64,000 nucleotides of DNA from Dipteronia dyeriana (GCA_032871835.1 CM065299.1:1178001-1242000); one strand, 5' to 3'. Positions 12,825 to 24,990 are shown, counted from the first letter of the stretch. Program-made: numbers and translations. Notes: generated from the sequence alone by a model not told the origin.

Positions 12825-13095
12825 CAAATTCAATCAAAATTAAAATTTAGATCATATTAGTAGAGGATACGAATAGACGTCTTCGTAAATAATTTGTTTT
12901 AGTTTAGTATATACCTTCGGAGTGGAGGCATATTGCAACTATGTTCGTTGCAAAACCAAAAGCACTAGCTAAACAAGAAGAAAATGAGAAATCGCCTTCT
13001 CCAACAAGCATATCTTCTGGCGGTTGTCGTAGTGCTTGATCCATCTCACTTTCTTTTTCTTTATCGTTTTTTTTTTTTCTAGTATCTATCGACAT
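12825..13095 (-). pseudogene. DUF2431 (BMT5-like) exon 1 fragment
   Basis: This is an isolated first exon of the DUF2431 family. It encodes the methyltransferase glycine-rich loop LVGEGDFSFSSCLASAFG and ends at the same GT donor position as the two larger copies in this window. The homology continues about 80 bp into intron 1 (down to about 12825) and then stops at MULE-associated sequence. Compared with the other copies, one T is missing just before CTTGTTGG, so the upstream part (WIKHY..) is out of frame with the motif. Exons 2 and 3 are absent. It is a remnant of a third, broken copy. Confidence 0.8.
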
Positions 13096-14747
13096 TTCTC
13101 TATCTAATTGTCCTTTGTAGATTAATTATTATTTATACTAATTTACTAGAGAACTGAAAAGAGTTTATTAATTAATGTAGCCGTAGGTATTTAATATCAA
13201 TTAAGTGATCATGGAAAAATTAAAATTGATTATATTTTCAAGAAGATAAATCACTCATTGAGGATTTAAACGTTCAAAAATTTTGCTTGTCAGGTTGTTC
13301 AATGAGCTTTTGGTTGTTCTCTGGTTGTTTGTAAGCATGTGTGGGCCCTTTGAATACAATTTTTGCTGTTCAAAATTTTTTGTTTCCATTATTGGGCCTC
13401 CCTTAAATGTGATACTGGCCCATAAATTTTCTCTCTAGGCCCAAATCAAATATTTTTATTTTATTTAATTATCTTTTTAAAATAAATAAATAAATAAAAA
13501 GAATTTACATTTTAGTCTCTTATTTTTTACGAGATATTTATATTTAAAAACATGTTTGCTTTTATAGCATCCACAGTTTTTTCTTTTTCAGAAATACATC
13601 AAATAGGTTGTTTTTTAGCTATTACAATATTTCGGAATTTGAATGATGGAGCATGCTTCGAATGCACAACATCTTGGATGTCATCTTATCTCTATTTGTT
13701 GACCTCTAGTTGAACTTAATTATTTCATGCGTATTTTTGTCTTTAAATAAAGAACATGTCGATTCTTATACAAGTATAGATTCATATTGTTGTGTTTTAT
13801 TTATGAATTTAGGAGGCAACACGACTCGAACAAGTTGATACGATAATTCGAAAAAGATGAATATGGATTCCCTTGTCACCATTCCCTAACCCTTTCAAAT
13901 TTTCACCCATTTAATTTTGTTTGATTTAAAATTTAAATACAATCAAATGTACTAAAATCCACTCATTCAAAGTCAAATAAAAATTCAAATAAAGTTAAAA
14001 GTTCATAATAAGGTTTCGCTAGAGCGATTCTTTGTTTGATTTTGATTATGAATATAACGGAGAGACGATTGGAAATTTTGCCTTTGTTGGTGGAGTCAAG
14101 AGTGTTGTATTGCCTTTTCTCTAACAAAGGGATTGGATGCATTTCAGGTTGAACAACAAGAGTGAAAAATACATCCATCTCCATTAATATTCTTGAAGTT
14201 TAATATGATATTTTGAAGTTTTTCTTTCTAACAAATTATCAATATAAATAATTGTAAATAGTTATATCCTAATAAAACTAGAGCTATCGACTGTTTTTTT
14301 CTAGTTTAGTTTTATTTAGTTTTTTAAAAATGGGTTTGGATTAGGTTAACGATTTAAAATGGACGCTAAATAACTAACAAAATAAATAACCGATAATACA
14401 TGATTGCAAGAAACAAACTTATTTTTTATTATTACGTATACAATTATCAGTGTTCTAATAGACACTAGATATCAATCGTACAATAGAATAACGTCTGGAC
14501 CGTCTAGACGATCAAATCAAATGATGCAGTTTTAAACCATGACATTTTTGTTGTTGGGAAACAAAATTGACCGACGAAGTCAATGGAGTTAACTCAAACT
14601 AGCCTGCCTAGACAGGCGCCTAGCCCACCTAGGGAATTGACCGCCCAGGAAAAACTCAAGTAGTCCATAAGGCATCCAAACCAACGAGTTCGTATACAAA
14701 TGTGTTTTGATGTTATTCCTCGCTACTTTCCTTTTCTTTCACTCCCA
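13096..14747. other. Intergenic region with a possible TE scrap
   Basis: I see no supportable gene. A GC-richer stretch at about 14490-14690 contains reiterated GCCTAG/CTAGGC-type words (GGCGCCTAGCCCACCTAGG), of a kind I associate with degenerate dispersed repeats in plant genomes. Its class cannot be assigned. A 73-codon frame at 13963-14184 has no recognised motif. Confidence 0.45.
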
Positions 14748-15750
14748 TCAGTCCCACCCGTCCAATCCGCCCCATCCGTCGTGATGCCAATTACTAAAAC
14801 AATGATAATTATTAAGATGAACTCTTCGAAAAGCAGCCGTCAACTTCTTGACTTGGTTATCAGATACACAATCATAAATTTCTGCAGATTTTTCAGGTAG
14901 AGAGAATTTGAAAGTGAAGCATTCGTTGAGAGGGAATGTTTTGTTGCCATTGATATCACCGCCTCTCTTGTTATGGTAACCAGGAAAATCTTGTTTCTTG
15001 AACTCCACTTTCTCTTTCAAAATCAATCCTGATTTTCTTGCAAGTTTTTTTAACTTCCATCTATCGTAAGGAAAATCATCCTTATTTGTCACATGTACTT
15101 CACCATTTTCATTGAGCATCTTTCTTGCACTTTTGAAGAATCCCTCTATTAGAGCTTTGTGCATCCTGTGGATGTAAACATATATATGTAACAAAAACCA
15201 AAGACAATGATCATGTATTGATCTATCGATACATATATCGAGATCAGACACTATAAATCGGAAAGAAATAACTTACCCAATGAGTTCATCATCTCTTTCA
15301 CACAAAGAATCGTAGTGGCCAGCATGGGGGAAGTTGAAAATGATGACATCAAATTTCATATAGTACAATGTTGGATGATGGTTCATGTTATGCACATCCA
15401 CTTCATGCAACACCATGCACCCTTCCCTCTCCAATAACTTCAAGTGTGGTATGCTTGTCCAATGCTTTGTACTCTGAACATCTAATTAATAAACCAAGGT
15501 CAAATTCGATCAATCAAATTAAATTAAATTTCAGATCAGATTAGAGGATCCTCATCGATCATAAATAATTTGATTTAGTTTAATATATACCTTTAGAGTG
15601 GAGGCATGTTGCAACCATGTTAGTTGCAGAACCAAAAGCACTAGCTAAACATGAAGAAAATGAGAAATCGCCTTCTCCGACAAGCAAAATCTTCTGGCGG
15701 TTGTTGTAGTGCTTGATCCATCTCACTTCCCTTCTCCTTGTTATTGTCAT
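14748..15750 (-). CDS. DUF2431 protein, BMT5-like rRNA uridine methyltransferase family (copy 1, intact)
   Basis: Three exons on the minus strand: 15750-15591, 15481-15277 and 15165-14748. Junctions are in phase and the protein is 260 aa. The N-terminus is basic (MTITRRREVRWIKHY) and is followed by the putative SAM-binding loop KILLVGEGDFSFSSCLA. Further on are DVIIFNFPHAG and the region around MHKALIEGFFKSARKML. The best characterised relative is yeast Bmt5, which makes m3U in 25S rRNA. Plant members are often annotated as At4g26485-like or, misleadingly, as heavy-metal-associated isoprenylated protein 41-like. Substrate here is inferred from the family only. The gene lies head-to-head with the dead At3g27390-like copy. 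It retains the C-terminal 30 residues that copy 2 has lost. Confidence 0.85.
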
Positions 15751-15879
15751 TATTTTTTTGGGGTTTTAGCAAAAATACCCTGTTTTAAAAGGGGAATTGA
15801 AAATGTATCCTAAAATGAAAATCAATTGCTTATTTAATCACACACAAACACACACATTTGATAACAATAGACAATAATG

Positions 15880-16045
15880 CTAAATTTGAAAATAATGTCG
15901 AAAACAGAGAATTCAGATCTCAAAGCTACTATCTAGACAGTAAAGTTTAAATATTTTAGCATAGCCATTGAAGGACGAAGAGATTACCTGAGAAATAAAA
16001 CTGCCCTGCAATGCTTCCATTTCAATTCTTTCTTTTTTTTCAATT
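15880..16045 (-). promoter_or_regulatory. Conserved 5' leader block of DUF2431 copy 1
   Basis: The sequence from AATGTCGAAAACAGAGAA through the pyrimidine-rich end is nearly identical to 23750-23935 upstream of DUF2431 copy 2. It includes CTGCAATGCTTCCATTTCAA and a CACCTGA/TACCTGA motif that on the minus strand reads as a splice donor. It most likely represents a shared 5' UTR exon and promoter-proximal sequence duplicated with the gene. The function is inferred from position and conservation only. Confidence 0.45.
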
Positions 16046-18171
16046 TTTTTTAATATATTCCAAGTTATTACAGGCAGGGGGCTAAGACAGTATATATATA
16101 AGCTTCAATAGTATTATAAAATTTTATTAATTGAAAAACAAAATTACACCTAATAAGGAACTTGATCCTCTCTCTCGTACGATAAATGATTTTTTTTTTC
16201 ACAAATTATGAAAGGATACTTTTTCTCATTGGTTTTTATATTTAATATTGTAATATAAAATTATCAAATAATTTAATTATAAATAATAAATTATATTCGG
16301 AAAATAAGTTTTTTAAAAAACAGTAATTTAAAATTACGAATAACAAACTGAAAACCTTAATTTATTAATTAAAAAAATAATTTCTTAATAAAGAAAAATA
16401 CCTGAATCGAAGATCTGAATAAGAATATTTTTATAATTGTAATTTGGGATGTGATAAAGGAAATTAGAATTTGAGATGCGAGAGAGATAGTGGTAATTCG
16501 GACTTGTGTGAGAGAGCAAGAGTGAATGGATTGTTATATAATGTAATGAATAATGGGGTCACTATGTCAGGATTGATTTTGAGGTGACCTATAAAGAAGG
16601 GGAATAATAATGGTGTTTGAGGTGATCTGTAAAGAAAAGGAATAATTATATTGCTTTTTTTTTTACACTATATTCTATTCACATTATTATTATTTTTTAC
16701 ACTATATTCTATTCACATTATTATTATTACTATTATTATTACAGGAAACTTAAAAATAGAGATGTATATTTGGGGAATGGAGCTAGATATAGCTAGATAT
16801 AGGTTTCCCTCATCTTCATCCTCATCCTCACTTTTCAGATCCTTAAACCCCAACCAATTTAGAAAAAATAGGGATACAGATTTTTAGGGGAAAGTATATT
16901 CATCCCTATCTTCAGTTCCCTATTTTCTCTATTTTTTTTTTCTTTTCTCTGTTTTTCCTGGTTCTTCATTTCTCCGTTTTCTCATTTAACTAAAAATTAC
17001 AAATTAAATTAAAAAAACAAAACAAAATATAAAATAAAATCCATTAATGTACTATAAATACAAAATAAATTGTTTCAAATAATTTAAAGTTTAAAATTAA
17101 ATCAATTTCATATGTGAAGTAATACAAACTGTTTTTTAATAAAAAGAACTTCACATAATAGATAATCTAAAGAGATTAACAACCAATTCACTGTCAAATA
17201 CTTTGAAAAATCTATAGAGTTAGATTTTATATATTAAAAGAGTAAATGTGTTTATATATCTAGAGGTTCAAAGAATAAAAAATAAAAATAAAATATATAT
17301 TATAATTATATGTATATATGTTTAGGAAAAATGGAAAACGAGGATGGGAATGAATTCCCATTTCCATCTCCATTTTTCTATTTTTTTTTATTTTAAATAT
17401 TCTCAAATGGGGATGACAGGATGAAGGTATGAGGATTTAGCGCGTGCATCTTTAGGTACCCGCATCCTCGGAGGAGAGAGCACTTTTATTTAAAGAATAA
17501 AATATTAATTATAATTTTTTTAAAGCTGATCCTACTATCCCGGGTCAGCCCAACAAACCGTCCACGGAGGTTCAGGTATATCGGGTCGCTCCATCTCGAA
17601 ATCCTTCTTTCGGGAGTCATTTCTTAAATTTTCTACGATAATTCTCCTAAATTAAACCGATCTAACTTAACAATCGAAAACCCATTAATCAATTTCAAAC
17701 CAAAACCATAAACCTAAATGTCAGGGTTTAAAACTACAAAAAAAAAAAAAAACCTTCAACCAATCAATTACAATGGCTGCGTTGGAACGAGGAAGCTGCC
17801 GCCGGAAGAAGACGGACGGCGACGAACATGCTGAGAGAGGCGGTTGATTCCCGCCAAAAAAGCAGCGGTGAAACCTGATACATCAGTAACACGACTGACT
17901 TTGCGTCTTTTTCGCGGGAGTTTCACGCATTATAATAACCCATCTCGCCACGTGTCCCTTCCTTTTCACTGTCTCTTGCCACGTAACCCACCTCGGGCCC
18001 CACCTATAAAATCCCACCAAAGTAAATCACCATTCTTCTTCTTCTTTCCCTACTTGCTGTAATAACAATAGCAACACAGAGAAGAGAAGAGAAAAACTCT
18101 TCCAAGTTCCAAGATCATATTTTTCCCACTTCCCATTTTAACCCTCCTTCCTGTTGTGTTAAAAACATACA
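16046..18171. other. Intergenic region, 5' flank of the At3g27390-like pseudogene
   Basis: AT-rich with no supportable gene. Near 16660-16745 a 40-bp segment (TTTTTTACACTATATTCTATTCACATTATTATTATT) occurs twice in tandem with minor changes. From about 17640 onward the sequence is homologous to both sides of the outer Copia element in front of the intact paralogue, so it shows the uninterrupted, pre-insertion arrangement. The G-box at 17949 is listed separately. Confidence 0.55.
17949..17954. promoter_or_regulatory. G-box CACGTG upstream of At3g27390-like copy 1
   Basis: GCCACGTGT lies about 220 bp before the ATG, followed 30 bp later by a second ACGT core (GCCACGTAA). Both are preserved at the equivalent place in the other paralogue (36294). 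G-boxes bind plant bZIP and bHLH factors such as ABA- and light-response regulators. Activity is inferred only from conservation. Confidence 0.5.
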
Positions 18172-21100
18172 ATGAAAGTCCCAGTTGGGTTCTTTCAAGT
18201 ACTATGGAGTTTTGTGTCTTTTTTGCCTTGCTTCTTCTTGCTCTTCACACTTGGCCTCCTCAAAGGTATCATTTTTCATATGATCTCCTTAAAAAGTTTT
18301 TTTTTTTTTTTTTTTTTGAATTTGGTTCTTTATTTGATTATGGTATGCAAGTGTACATTTATGCCATAGAAATTTAAATGGTTTATGGATTGATTAGTGA
18401 TATTTATATATTTTGTTTGATATAGGAGCAATTGTTGGACCAGTTGTGGTGGGAATTATTGTGATTTCAAATTCAGCAGTGATAACTGGACTTTGGCCTG
18501 CACATTTTACATGGACTTTCTACTGTGTACTGAGGTATGCCGTATGCTTCACTGTTTTTGAATGCTCTGTATATGTTTGTTTAATTGTCAATCTCAAATC
18601 CTGTGTTGTGTTGTGTTATTATTTGTTTTGTTTTCTGGGTTTGTGATTTCATGACCAAGAGGCTTGGTCCAGTTTTGAAGATGGTGGTGGTAGTGGCATT
18701 GCCGGCGCCTCTGATTCTGTGGCCAATTGTTGGAATAGTTGGAAGTCTTTTGGGTGGAATTGGATACGGATTTTTCGCTACTTTTGAGGCTGTTGGAGAG
18801 AATGTTCCTGATAAATGCTACCACTGCTTTGTTGTGAGTTTCTCTGCTTTTTGGTTTCTGTTTGTCTCTTTTGAAGTAGCTTTATAGTTGAAATTTGTAT
18901 TTTGAGGTGTGTAAAGAAGAAGAAAGCATTCTCATTTCCATCAATAGTTCGTATTAATTCTAACATCATTCAGCAAATCGATCACTACTGTTGCTTTCTA
19001 GGCAATTTACCGTAATCTATTGATACTTTTAGATTTTGAATGCTCTTGGCACACTAGTATACACTGAACCTTAAGATCATGGAAGTACGAAAAGAGCTTG
19101 GGATAATTACTTTGGAAGCTAGTTAATTTAAAACATGTAGGTAAAAGGTCTTATTAAAATGAGTTAGAGATTTACTTTGAATCTTGGCCCTCAAATCAGC
19201 AAAATGATCACTACCATTGATTTCTAGGCAATTTACGGTTATCTATTGATACTTTTAGGTTTCAAATGCTCTTGACACACTATGTATGAACTGAACTTTA
19301 AGATCATCGAAGTACAAAATGAGCTTCGAATATTTGCTTTGACGGCTAGTTAATTCAAACCATGTAGTTAGAGAAAAGGCCTTATTAAAATGAGTTGAGT
19401 TTTTACTTTAAATCTAGGAACTCGAATCAGTGGCTTACTCTTTTGAATATCAGGATGGTTGTTTGTCCATTATTAGAGGAAGCTAAGCGAGAAAGTGCTT
19501 GAGGATGAAAAGCCTGTCGACATTAGGTGAGGAATTTTCTTTGTACTACCATTTGTCACATATTGAGTGGAAGACAAATAGTCGAAATCTTTCAGATTTA
19601 TTCAGCTTTGTCCTTACTAGGTTATCAAAATTGCCAAGTTTTTTGGCAAGCCTGATGTGTGCCAGTGGATGTGTCTCTGATTACAGCTGTTGCTTTGTGG
19701 AAAAGTCCGTTTATGTTGTACCAAGGATGGAAGAGGTTATTGGAGGACTTGGTCGGTAGAGAAGGTCCTTTCTTGGAGACGGTTTGTGTTCCGTTTGCTG
19801 GTCTAGCAATTCTCTTACGGCCTCTAGCTGTTGTAGGAGCAGTCACTGCTGCTGTCATCTCTAGTTTCTCTCTGGGACTTTATGCCGGAGTTATCGTTCA
19901 TCAGGTCTTCGAACACTGCTTTTCTCATCACTTCGATCACTTCTTTTATGCATTAGTATACTGCTAAGTATGAATAGGTACATATTTGAAGTTTTCTCTG
20001 AACATATACCCACAAAATGTCCAGGAGGACTCGCTGCTGATGGGACTTGCCTATATGTTGTCTGTGGTTTCACTGCTCGATCAATATGTATATGATTTAC
20101 TCTATTTGAGTGAAGGATCATGCCTGCCTAGGTACATTGCGAGTGTGCAATTGTTTTTTCCTTCATAAAACTCACCCATTACTTAAATTTTGCAGCACCC
20201 TTGTGTTTGCTATGCCCAGATACTGTAGAAACATGAAACCTAACCGGATGAAGAAAAAGTTCGGTGACAATGATAACAATGATTTGAAGACCATAAGAGA
20301 AAGCTTACTCTAAACCAAACTCATCACAGAATGATCAGGAACACTGAAGTGGGCAATCCAACGATACAAACCTGTGCAGGCAAGGGCTATTACGGAACGG
20401 TAGTTTACTCCTTGGTGATGGCTTGATAGAAATCAAGGACATCGAGGAATGCATTGTGAAGGGCAATTGCAAGAAGTTGGGCTTCAAACTACCCGCTTGG
20501 TCCATAGTATAGTGTCTGCTTGCAGCTGCTAAGTCCAACTCATCTGGGTTGGTGATCTTGATGTTTTGTTTCCAACTTTTGTTCTCAGCTCTATATATGA
20601 ACATCGTATGTTGAGTTCGAAACATGATTGTGCAATCTATTTTTCCAGCTGATGATTTGGAATTGACAAAGAGTAACAGTCCGAGGGAGAAAATGTTTGA
20701 GTGGTTCCACGGACCACTACTGATAATGAAAGAGCAGATAAAGAAGCTCCAGTTAGATGTCAACAATGAAGAACCTTGCCTAAGAGAGCTTATTATGGGT
20801 GCAAAAATGAAAATCCTGAGGACTGGGACGACTCCCGCTTCCTTTCCAGCGACAACGTCAGAAAAGCTCAGTTGCAAGCCATTATTAGAAGGTAAAATCA
20901 CTTTTATCATTAGAGCTGAAATACTGTCGCTAGACTTCATTTTATATTTTCCATGATAGATTGCAGGGGATTGTAGCTTCCATGTCCCGAGTACCAACCT
21001 TCAGGCGTCGTTTCAGAAACTTGGTCAAGATGTTGTACGTAGAAGCACTTCAGGCGGGCGGGTGCTTCGGCCAATCATATCGGAGAAATCCCGAAATCCA

Positions 21101-21200
21101 GGTACAACACAGACAGTTTGGTCAGAGGTGGAGATAAGGAAGGTAGAGATGAAACTGTAAATGTAAATGTATTATCAGCGGACAAAAAAAAACATGACAT
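18172..21200 (+). pseudogene. At3g27390-like multi-pass membrane protein pseudogene (copy 1)
   Basis: Every part of the 10-exon structure of the intact paralogue at 36536 can be aligned except a few deleted pieces, and several lesions kill it. The acceptor of intron 2 is CATG instead of CAGG at about 18650. Exon 3 lacks 12 nt in frame. Exon 4 lacks 64 nt between repeated AGCT tetramers near 19480, which shifts the frame. Exon 5 lacks 2 nt at about 19655 (CTGATGTGTG against CTGATTGGTGTG). In exon 7 a GAA codon is TAA at about 20310, and its donor is GC. Intron 7 and the first part of exon 8 are deleted near 20395. The start, the N-terminal membrane segments and the reading frame of exons 1-2 are still good. 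A short truncated product is conceivable, but the gene as such is lost. Confidence 0.9.
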
Positions 21201-21751
21201 TGCAGATATGGTCACATTTGTCTTAGGATTTGGTAGTAGAGGATTTTTGATGTTATTAGGTTTCAGACAAGATTGAATTCCTCCTCTTTTTTGTGTTACA
21301 TGTTTGAAGAAGATTACAGCCCAATGAAACATTATATCATTTTGATTGATGATATTCTATTAGAAAAATTACATTTATAGGTCAAATGTTGTCTTTTTTT
21401 TAATAAACCATATGAGGCTCGACAACTTGAACCTGTAACATTGTTAAAACTGAATAAGCATTATTTAACGTCCACTAATTTCATGTCATACTAGTATGGT
21501 ATAGATATTATATATTTAGATTTGAATTTGAACTTTACAATGTATAATTAATTAAAAAAAAATTATACATCACGTTTAATTAGTTCACGAACAAGAGATC
21601 AACTGACAAATACATAATTGCAAGCAACAAACTTGGTTTTTTTTTTTTTGAACTATCATATAATCAATTATTAAGATGAACACCTTGAAAAACAGCAGCC
21701 AACTCCTTGGTTTGGATATCAGATACACAATCATAAAATTCTGCAGATTTT

Positions 21752-22603
21752 TCAGGGAAGAGAGAACTTAAAAGTGAAGCATTCATTGAGAGGAAATTTT
21801 TTGTTGCACTTGATGTCACCGCCTCTCTTGTTATGGTAACCAGGAAAATCTCCTTTCTTGAACTCCACTTTCTCTTTCAAAATCAGTCCTGATTTTCTTG
21901 CAAGTTTTTCTAAGTTCCATCTTTTGTAAGGAAAATCATCCCTGTGTGTCACATGTACTTCACCATTTTCATTGAGCATCTCTCTTGCACTTTTGAAGAA
22001 TCCCTCTAGTAGAGCTTTGTGCATCCTGTGGACGTACGTAATTATATATGCAACAAAAGCCAAAGAAAATGATCAGGGATTAATCTGTTGGGGACCTATC
22101 GAGATCAAGCACCGAATATCAGAAAGAAATAACTTACTCAATTAGTTCATCATGTGTTTCACACAAGTAATGGTAGTGGCCTGCATGAGGGAAGTTGAAA
22201 ATGATGACATCAAATTTCATACAGTACAATGTTTGATGATGGTTCATGTCATGCACATCCACTTCATGCAATACCATGCACCCTTTCCTCTTCAATAAAT
22301 TCAAGTGTGGTATGCTTGTCCGATGCTTTGTCTTTTGAACATCTAATTAATAAATCAAAGTGATCAAAATCAATCAAATTTAAAAGTCAAATCAGATCAG
22401 GAAAGGATCCGAGTTGTCGTCGTATATAATTTGTTTAATTTTAATATACCTTTAGAGTGGAGGCATGTTGCAACCATGTTAGTTGCAGAACCAAAAGCAC
22501 TAGCTAAACATGAAGAAAATGAGAAATCGCCTTCTCCGACAAGCAAAATCTTCTGGCGGTTGTTGTAGTGCTTGATCCATCTCACTTTCTTTTTCTTTGC
22601 CAT
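21752..22603 (-). CDS. DUF2431 protein, BMT5-like (copy 2, C-terminally truncated)
   Basis: Three exons on the minus strand: 22603-22450, 22342-22138 and 22025-21752, giving 210 aa. Exon phases and lengths match copy 1 (exon 2 is 205 nt in both). The N-terminus starts MAKKKKVRWIKHYNNRQ and carries the same LLVGEGDFSFSS loop. At the end, one additional base relative to copy 1 (CTTCCCTGAAAA against CTACCTGAAAA) produces a TGA right after FKFSLP, so about 48 residues of copy 1's tail are missing. Whether this tail is essential is unknown. It could be a working shorter enzyme or a recent pseudogene. The main methyltransferase motifs are present. Confidence 0.75.
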
Positions 22604-22683
22604 ACTTTTTTGGGTTTTTAGCAAAAAATACCCTAATTTAAAGAGGGAATTGCAAATGTACCCTAAAATGAAAATCAATTGCA

Positions 22684-23752
22684 AAACCACCCTGCTTTTA
22701 GTTACATTAACCTCATTTAATGCCTTCTTCAATAGAAAATGCTCTCACTAACACCTTATTTTCTTCTTTTTTAAAAAAAAAAATCTGATATCATGAATGT
22801 CATGCATCTCATAAACATATTTCAAATATGTAAGATAACAATGAAGAAAAACAAACAAAAAGAAAATAATGAAGTCAAATGAAGTCAAACAAATAAAACA
22901 ACAATCGGAACAAATTAAGGAATGAATAATAGGACTAACTAATTATAAAATTTAGGATAATTTCATTCATATCATCTTCCAATTAACAGTTGCACCGTGA
23001 ACCAAAAACAAAGGATAACCTTAAGACTGTATGAATAATTTTTATAAATGATTAATTAAATGTTTGTATACGATGTTTAAATACATTTTCTTTCCTCCAA
23101 TTTCAACCTTTTCATTCTCACTTCCCTTCCCAGACTAAGGGAAACAATAATAATTAAGATAAAATCAATGTATATTCAATTTTTATTAAAAAGAAAAAAT
23201 AACAAAAACCATCTTGCATTCCATTAAAACTGAATTAATCGAAAGGGGAAGAATTACAACATGTGATCCTAACACCTAAAATCAAAAGACAACCATCACT
23301 AGGAGTCAATAATAAAGTAAAAAGAGATATAATAAGTGATCATACCAGTATGGGGCACTATTATCCTTGAAATGCACTCACTCCATCACCTTGTATATAG
23401 GGTTTTCAAACTATGTAAAACCTCTTCGGTTGGCCATGAGCATGAAGATGTGAGAATACAGCCATTCATCAAAAGCCCTTTTTCTTTACTTTCACCATGA
23501 GAATCTGATAGCAAGATGAGCAAGAAAAGAATTTTAACTACTTGTGAAGAAAGAAAGCTATTGTATTCTAAACTTTATGTAAATTCTCTAATTATCCCAA
23601 AAGGGAAAACTTCAACGTTGAGAATATATATGTTATATAGGAAATCAAGAGCTGCCACGTCAGTTTGAAGCGTGGTTTGAAAGGTCAGGCCGATATCGGG
23701 TCACCATGACCTGAAGCTCATTCTCATGCTACAGCCACCTGAAGGAAATAAT
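22684..23752. other. Extra sequence inside the 5' region of DUF2431 copy 2
   Basis: Relative to copy 1, about 1.07 kb is added between the start-codon side (homology ends at CAATTGC near 22683) and the leader block (homology resumes at AATAATGTCGAAAAC near 23750). The added DNA has no long open frame, no visible terminal repeats and no clear target duplication. It may be a non-autonomous element or sequence lost from copy 1. It separates the likely 5' leader exon from the coding start. Confidence 0.5.
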
Positions 23753-23935
23753 GTCGAAAACAGAGAATTAAGATCTCAAAGCTACTATCTAGATAGTAAA
23801 ATTGAAAGATATTAGCACATAAAATACTGAAAAACAAAGTACCAAAGCCATTGAAGGACAAAGAGGTCACCTGATAAATAAATAAATAAAACTTCCCTGC
23901 AATGCTTCCATTTCAATTCTTTTTTTCAAAATTTT
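23750..23935 (-). promoter_or_regulatory. Conserved 5' leader block of DUF2431 copy 2
   Basis: The counterpart of 15880-16045, with the same GTCGAAAACAGAGAAT, ATCTCAAAGCTACTATCTAG and CTGCAATGCTTCCATTTCAA words. It probably holds a 5' UTR exon and proximal promoter. In this copy it lies more than 1 kb from the coding start because of the additional sequence in between. Confidence 0.4.
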
Positions 23936-24469
23936 GTTTAGATGCATTCCAAGTTACTGCTACTACCGCCTACAGGAAGCATTCCATTTCAATTCTTTTG
24001 GGAGTCATATCCCAAATTTCTTCAATTCATTCAATTTTCACACAATTTCTACAATGATGTTAGGTTTTGACTCTTATTCTTAAGCGAGCCAAATGAGAAT
24101 CAAACGAGACTCAACTCATGTGAAACTTCCTGGAGATGTGAAGAATGTTTGGAAGTTTGAGTTGGTATTTGAGAGAGGTTTAAATACCAAAAAGAACCGA
24201 ACAAACAAAGACCAAAGAAATGTGATGTGTCTAGTGTTGTGCCTTACAAAGGGGTCTAAGTTGTGGTCCTACAATGAAGAGTTGTTATGTGCCTTGCCCT
24301 ATGCAATTGTAAAGTGGTCCATTCTCTCAAGATTTTCGATGTGGGAAACATTGTGCTGCAGACAACGGTGCCCACAACGGTTTGGTAGAGATTTGTGCGG
24401 AACGGAAAACCTTTAACGGAAAAGGAAGTTATTTCTTTTCATAAGTTATTGTGTTTGAAGGAAAAAAAA

Positions 24470-24990
24470 TTCTCTATGGAACAAAAATATTTATGTATAT
24501 AAAAAAAAAAATTTATAAAAAAAAAATATTTATATAAAATAAGAAAGTCTTGTACGTATAGAAGATTTAGGTCTAAACTTCCCACAACTCATATAAATAG
24601 ACAATAATAACTATGTTATTTTGTGTGGGAGCAAAAAAAGAAACACCTACAACATAAGAGAGTGGGGTGGTTCCGTAGGTGATATTCTGGGAAGACCTAT
24701 GAGGATATTTAAGAGAAGGTGTACTCAGAGGAGGACTCGTTGAGCGTTGTGAACTAAGAGATGATATAAAGCTCAATTTTGAGGTTTGGGTAAGAGAGAA
24801 TAATGAAATATATGGTTTGAAGTATATGGTTGTAGTAATTTATCATATTGTGACATTTTCTCAGTCGTTTCTAACGGTCCGTAGTTTTTTTTTTCCTCAT
24901 TTAGGGTTTTCCATATAAATTTTGTGTTGTGTGTGATTAACTTAATTTTCTTGTATTTTCTACTATAGACCTTAAAATATTTGGTAGGTT
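24470..24990 (+). mobile_element. Possible solo or partial Copia LTR
   Basis: The segment has the look of a plant Copia LTR. It has a TATA-like CATATAAATAG at about 24589, a middle part with repeated GTAGGTG words, and an end region with CTCAGTCGTTTCTAACGGTCC, a T-run, TTTCCATATAAATTTTGTG and TTCTTGTATTTTC. No partner LTR, primer site or coding sequence lies next to it. Its exact ends and target duplication cannot be placed. The assignment is from general LTR appearance only. Confidence 0.4.

Noticed and set aside
24093..24416. 107-codon plus-strand frame upstream of the Copia elements
   Set aside because: No recognisable motif and no splice partner; composition is not protein-like enough to call a gene.
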